DNA from: Hymenobacter sp. 15J16-1T3B
GTDB taxonomy: Bacteria > Bacteroidota > Bacteroidia > Cytophagales > Hymenobacteraceae
Reading direction: 5' to 3'
Assembly: GCF_020711235.1 (NCBI RefSeq)
Contig: NZ_JAJFAV010000012.1
Coordinates: 124,001 to 188,000, forward strand
DNA length: 64,000 bases
Within the stretch, counting starts at the first letter, position 1. Each line of letters opens with the position of its first letter. Shown here piece after piece: positions 61,204-64,000 of the stretch. The translations under genes and the position numbers were made by a program. The notes beneath the pieces are model-generated. The model was given only the letters and a program-made list of their open reading frames with translations, made no database searches and was not told where the DNA came from.

Positions 61204-63072
61204 ACAGAAGTACAAAATCCGTTTCCAGCCCCCGTCAAGCTCATCATCTGGGACTTGGACGACACGTTCTGGCGCGGCACGCTCTCGGAAGGCGAGGTGG
61301 AAGCCCTGGCCGACAACGTCGAGCTGGTGCGCGCCACCGCCGCCCGGGGCATCATTCACACCGTCGTCAGCAAAAATGACCTGGCGCCGGCCGAAGCCAA
61401 GCTCGCGGAGCTGGGCGTGCGCGACCTGTTCGTGTTTTTGCGGGTGAGCTGGCAGCCCAAGGGCCCGATCATCAAGCAGTTGCTGGAGGATATGCAGCTG
61501 CGCGCCCCCAACGCGCTGTTTCTCGACGACAACCCCATCAACCGGGCCGAGGCCCTGCACTACAACCCCCAGCTGCAGGTGGCCGACCCCGCCGACCTGC
61601 CCCGCTTGGCGCCGCAACTGCTGGCCTTCGGCAAGCCCGACCCCTCGTACGCCCGCCTGGAGCAGTACCGCCTGCTGGAGCGCCAGCAACAGGCCCGCGC
61701 CGATTACCAGGGCGACAACCTGGCCTTTCTGCGCGACGCCCAGGTGCGCGTGGAGCTGCGCGAGGGCAAAGAGGCCGTGTGGCCCGACTTCAACCGCATC
61801 GAGGAGCTGATCAACCGCTCCAACCAGCTGAACTATACCAAGAAACGGGTGGTGCTGCAGGAGCTGGAAGCCCGGCTGGGGGCCACGCGCCTACGCTGGG
61901 GCACCGTGCGCGTGCGGGACCGGTTCGGTGACTACGGCATGGTCGGTGTGTACGCCCTGAACACCTTTACCAATGAGCTGGAGCAGTTCACCTTCAGCTG
62001 CCGCATCTTGCACCTGGGCGTGGAGCAGTGGACCTACGCCCACCTGGGCTTTCCCCGGCTGGACGTGCAGGGCGACGTGGCTACGCCGCTCAACCAGACG
62101 GATCAGCCCGACTGGATAACGCTGGAATCCACCGCCGAAGCCGGGCAGGACCTCGCCGCCGCTACCGCGCTGACGCCGGGTGCCGACAAGGGACGCCTGC
62201 GCATTCTGCTCAAGGGCGGCTGCGACCTGGGTCAGCTCACGCCCTACCTGCAGACCTACCAGGTCGACGTGACGGAGGATTTCAACTACGTCAACGACCA
62301 CCAAGTGCCGGTGCACACCGAGCACACCGAGCTGCTACGCCTGAGCCAGTCCTTGCCGCCCGCCGAGCAGCACCGGCTGGCTGATGCGCTGCCGTTTCTG
62401 GACCGCGAGGCCTTTCAGCCCCGGCTCTGGCAGCCCGGCCCCGGCTACGACGCCGTGGTGTACAGCCCCTTGATGGACTACACCCAGGACCTGTACCGCG
62501 AAAAAGCCACCGGCATCCTCGTGCCCTTCGGCGGCTACCAGGACCTGACGCAAGTCGACCCCGCCGCGCAGGCCCAGCGCTACGCCCAGCGCAAGTTTCG
62601 CGGCATGGACGAGGCCTGGCTGCGCCGCTTCCGCGAGGAGTTCAGCTACGCCGGCCCGCTCACGCCCGAGCGGTTCCAGGAGAACCTACAGTGGCTGCGC
62701 GAGCAGCTGCCGGCCGCGGTGCCGCTCGTCTTGCTCACCGGCGCGGAAGTGGAAGTGCCCGGCTCGCCCGAGCCCGGCGCCGTGCTGCGCCACCAGCAGA
62801 TGAACGCCGCCCTGCTCGACTTCGCCGCCCGCACGCCCAACGTGCTGGTGGTGGACGTACGCGAGGTGGTGCGCACCCGCGCCGACGTGACCAACAACCT
62901 GCGCCACTACCAACGCCCGCTCTACAAGGCCTTGGCCGACAAATTGGCCGCCGAACTGGCGCAGTGGCAGGGCCGACAGCTCAGCCGCTCCACCGTTGGG
63001 CAGCTGCGCGCCGCCCTGCTCGATGCCCTGCCCCGGCCCGTGCGCAAGGTGTGGGACCGGCTCACGCAGTAG
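61201..63072 (+). CDS. FkbH-like HAD-IIIC family protein
   Basis: A 623-residue protein. The ATG at 61201 is preferred to the TTG at 61192. The HAD phosphatase motif is IIWDLDDTFWRGTLSEG with Asp18 and Asp20. VVSKNDLAPAEAKLAELGV, FVFLRVSWQPKGPIIKQLLEDM and ALFLDDNPINRAEA complete the HAD core. Residues about 190-300 match the FkbH middle domain (RIEELINRSNQLNYTKKRV, GDYGMVGVYAL). The C-terminal part (LVLLTGAEVEVP, NVLVVDVREVV) looks like an SGNH-hydrolase fold. FkbH proteins load three-carbon glyceryl units onto carrier proteins in polyketide routes; relatives in glycan clusters are of unclear role. Confidence 0.85.
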
Positions 63073-63165
63073 CGCGGGCCAGCTACGCCCTTCGCGTATT
63101 CCAGATGATTGTCGCGAAAAGAGGTCGTTCTGCACAAGCAAAGCAGAACGGCCCGCGCCAGCCGT

Positions 63166-64000
63166 TTACTTCCGAATGAGCTCCACCAAGCGCTGCGTGA
63201 GGCCGCGGCGGGAGTAACGGGCGCTGCTGAAGGCAGGCAGGTCCTGGTTGGGGCTTTGCTGCCAGGCGGCCACCAGCTGATCGAGGTAGGCGCGCATAGC
63301 TTCTCGGTCTTCGTAGCTAAAGTTCTGGCCGGCGTGGGTTTCCTCCAGGATGTGGGCCGCGTCGGAGCCGGTGGGGCCGATGCAGATGACGGGCTTATTG
63401 GCCGCCAGGTACTCGAACACCTTGCCGGGCAAAATGCCGCGGTTGTGCGGCACGTCGGGAATGCCGAGCAGCAGCACGGTGGCGCGCAGCATGTAGCCCA
63501 CGGCCGCGTCGTGGGGCACGAATTCCACCAGCTCGGTGCGCTCCGTCAGGCCCGCCTCGGCCAACTGCTGCGCTACTTCCTTGGCCACGCGCCCCACGAA
63601 GCGCAGGCGCAGCGGCACCTGCGGGTGCCGCGCGGCGCAGGCCGCTACCTCTTCCAGAAAGGGCCCAACGTGGTACTGCCCGGTGATGGTGCCCACGTAG
63701 GTCAGCAGCAGCGCATCAGGGGGTGGGAGGGAAGGCAGCTGAAAATCGGCTTCGTCGTAGCCGTTGGGCAGCACCGCAAACTTATCCGAATGCAGCCCGG
63801 TGCCCTTGCCCTGCAGCAGCCGACCGGTGTCGGGGCTGGTGGTGATGACCACGTCGGCCGCTTCCAGGACCTGCCGCTCGTAGCGTTGATCCAGCCAGCG
63901 GGCCACGGCGGTGCGCATCAAGGTCTGGGTGTAGTAGATGTCGGTCCACGGGTCGCGCAGGTCGGCCAGCCAGCGCCAGCCGTAGCGCTTTTTCAGGGCC
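63166..64000 (-). CDS. Family 4 glycosyltransferase, C-terminal part (start outside the window)
   Basis: The frame is open to the window edge (278 residues visible). WLADLRDPWTDIYYTQ, then VITTSPDTGRLLQG, FAVLPNGYDEADF, LTYVGTITGQYHVGPFLE and HNRGILPGKVFEYLAANKPVICIGPTGSDA are the GT4 (GT-B) signatures, the last including the donor-binding Glu. It should transfer a sugar during surface glycan assembly. It is convergent with the FkbH-like gene. Confidence 0.88.
   Translation of the reverse strand, partial: ALKKRYGWRWLADLRDPWTDIYYTQTLMRTAVARWLDQRYERQVLEAADVVITTSPDTGRLLQGKGTGLHSDKFAVLPNGYDEADFQLPSLPPPDALLLTYVGTITGQYHVGPFLEEVAACAARHPQVPLRLRFVGRVAKEVAQQLAEAGLTERTELVEFVPHDAAVGYMLRATVLLLGIPDVPHNRGILPGKVFEYLAANKPVICIGPTGSDAAHILEETHAGQNFSYEDREAMRAYLDQLVAAWQQSPNQDLPAFSSARYSRRGLTQRLVELIRK

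Overview
The window reads as chromosome from a GC-rich member of the Bacteroidota, most likely Hymenobacter or a close relative in the Cytophagales (inference). Three things support this: secreted proteins with type IX secretion (T9SS) C-terminal sorting domains of both type A and type B; repeated matches to the Bacteroidota sigma-A promoter (-33 TTG, -7 TAnnTTTG); and lineage-typical families such as a long two-domain isocitrate dehydrogenase, TonB-dependent receptors with a carboxypeptidase-like N-domain, and FAS1 lipoproteins. I saw no tRNA, rRNA, CRISPR array, transposase or phage gene.

Positions 1-40,000 are mostly core and housekeeping genes with small accessory units. In order these are: dCTP deaminase (partial), a membrane-anchored unknown, a large T9SS cargo protein, hemL, dgt, a DUF1361 membrane protein, and a TetR / ABC / HlyD / TolC export operon whose ABC ATPase lacks most catalytic motifs. 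Then come isocitrate dehydrogenase, a TPR plus LpoA-like periplasmic protein, a VOC protein, a TonB receptor / PepSY pair, guaA, the SRP RNA (ffs), fsa, ftsE, glycosyltransferase and aminotransferase genes, an M48 protease, a Gfo/Idh oxidoreductase, one AT-rich orphan gene, EcsC, an alpha/beta hydrolase without its nucleophile, and a FAS1 lipoprotein.

Positions 40,100-42,100 hold a compact regulatory cassette. A promoter leads into a SAM riboswitch, then a 21-residue leader peptide ending in five cysteines and an arginine, then an APC-family amino acid permease. Just beyond it, 43,132-43,383 is a 21-bp-period degenerate tandem array lying between two convergent genes.

Positions 43,400-64,000 are a surface-glycan island that carries a complete pseudaminic acid (Pse) pathway: pseB, pseC, pseH, pseG, a SpsF-type CMP-sugar synthetase and pseI. 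It is split over three leftward transcription units. Added to it are a MaoC hydratase, an SDR, an aldo/keto reductase, an FkbH-like HAD protein, a Wzx-type flippase, a polysaccharide deacetylase and two glycosyltransferase-like proteins. Two paralogous T9SS cargo proteins, one type A and one type B, are inserted between the units and read in the opposite direction. The island probably makes a decorated nonulosonic-acid surface glycan.

Between genes there are several families of long palindromes. One is a nested hairpin element present three times. Another supplies the start codon of the gene after it.
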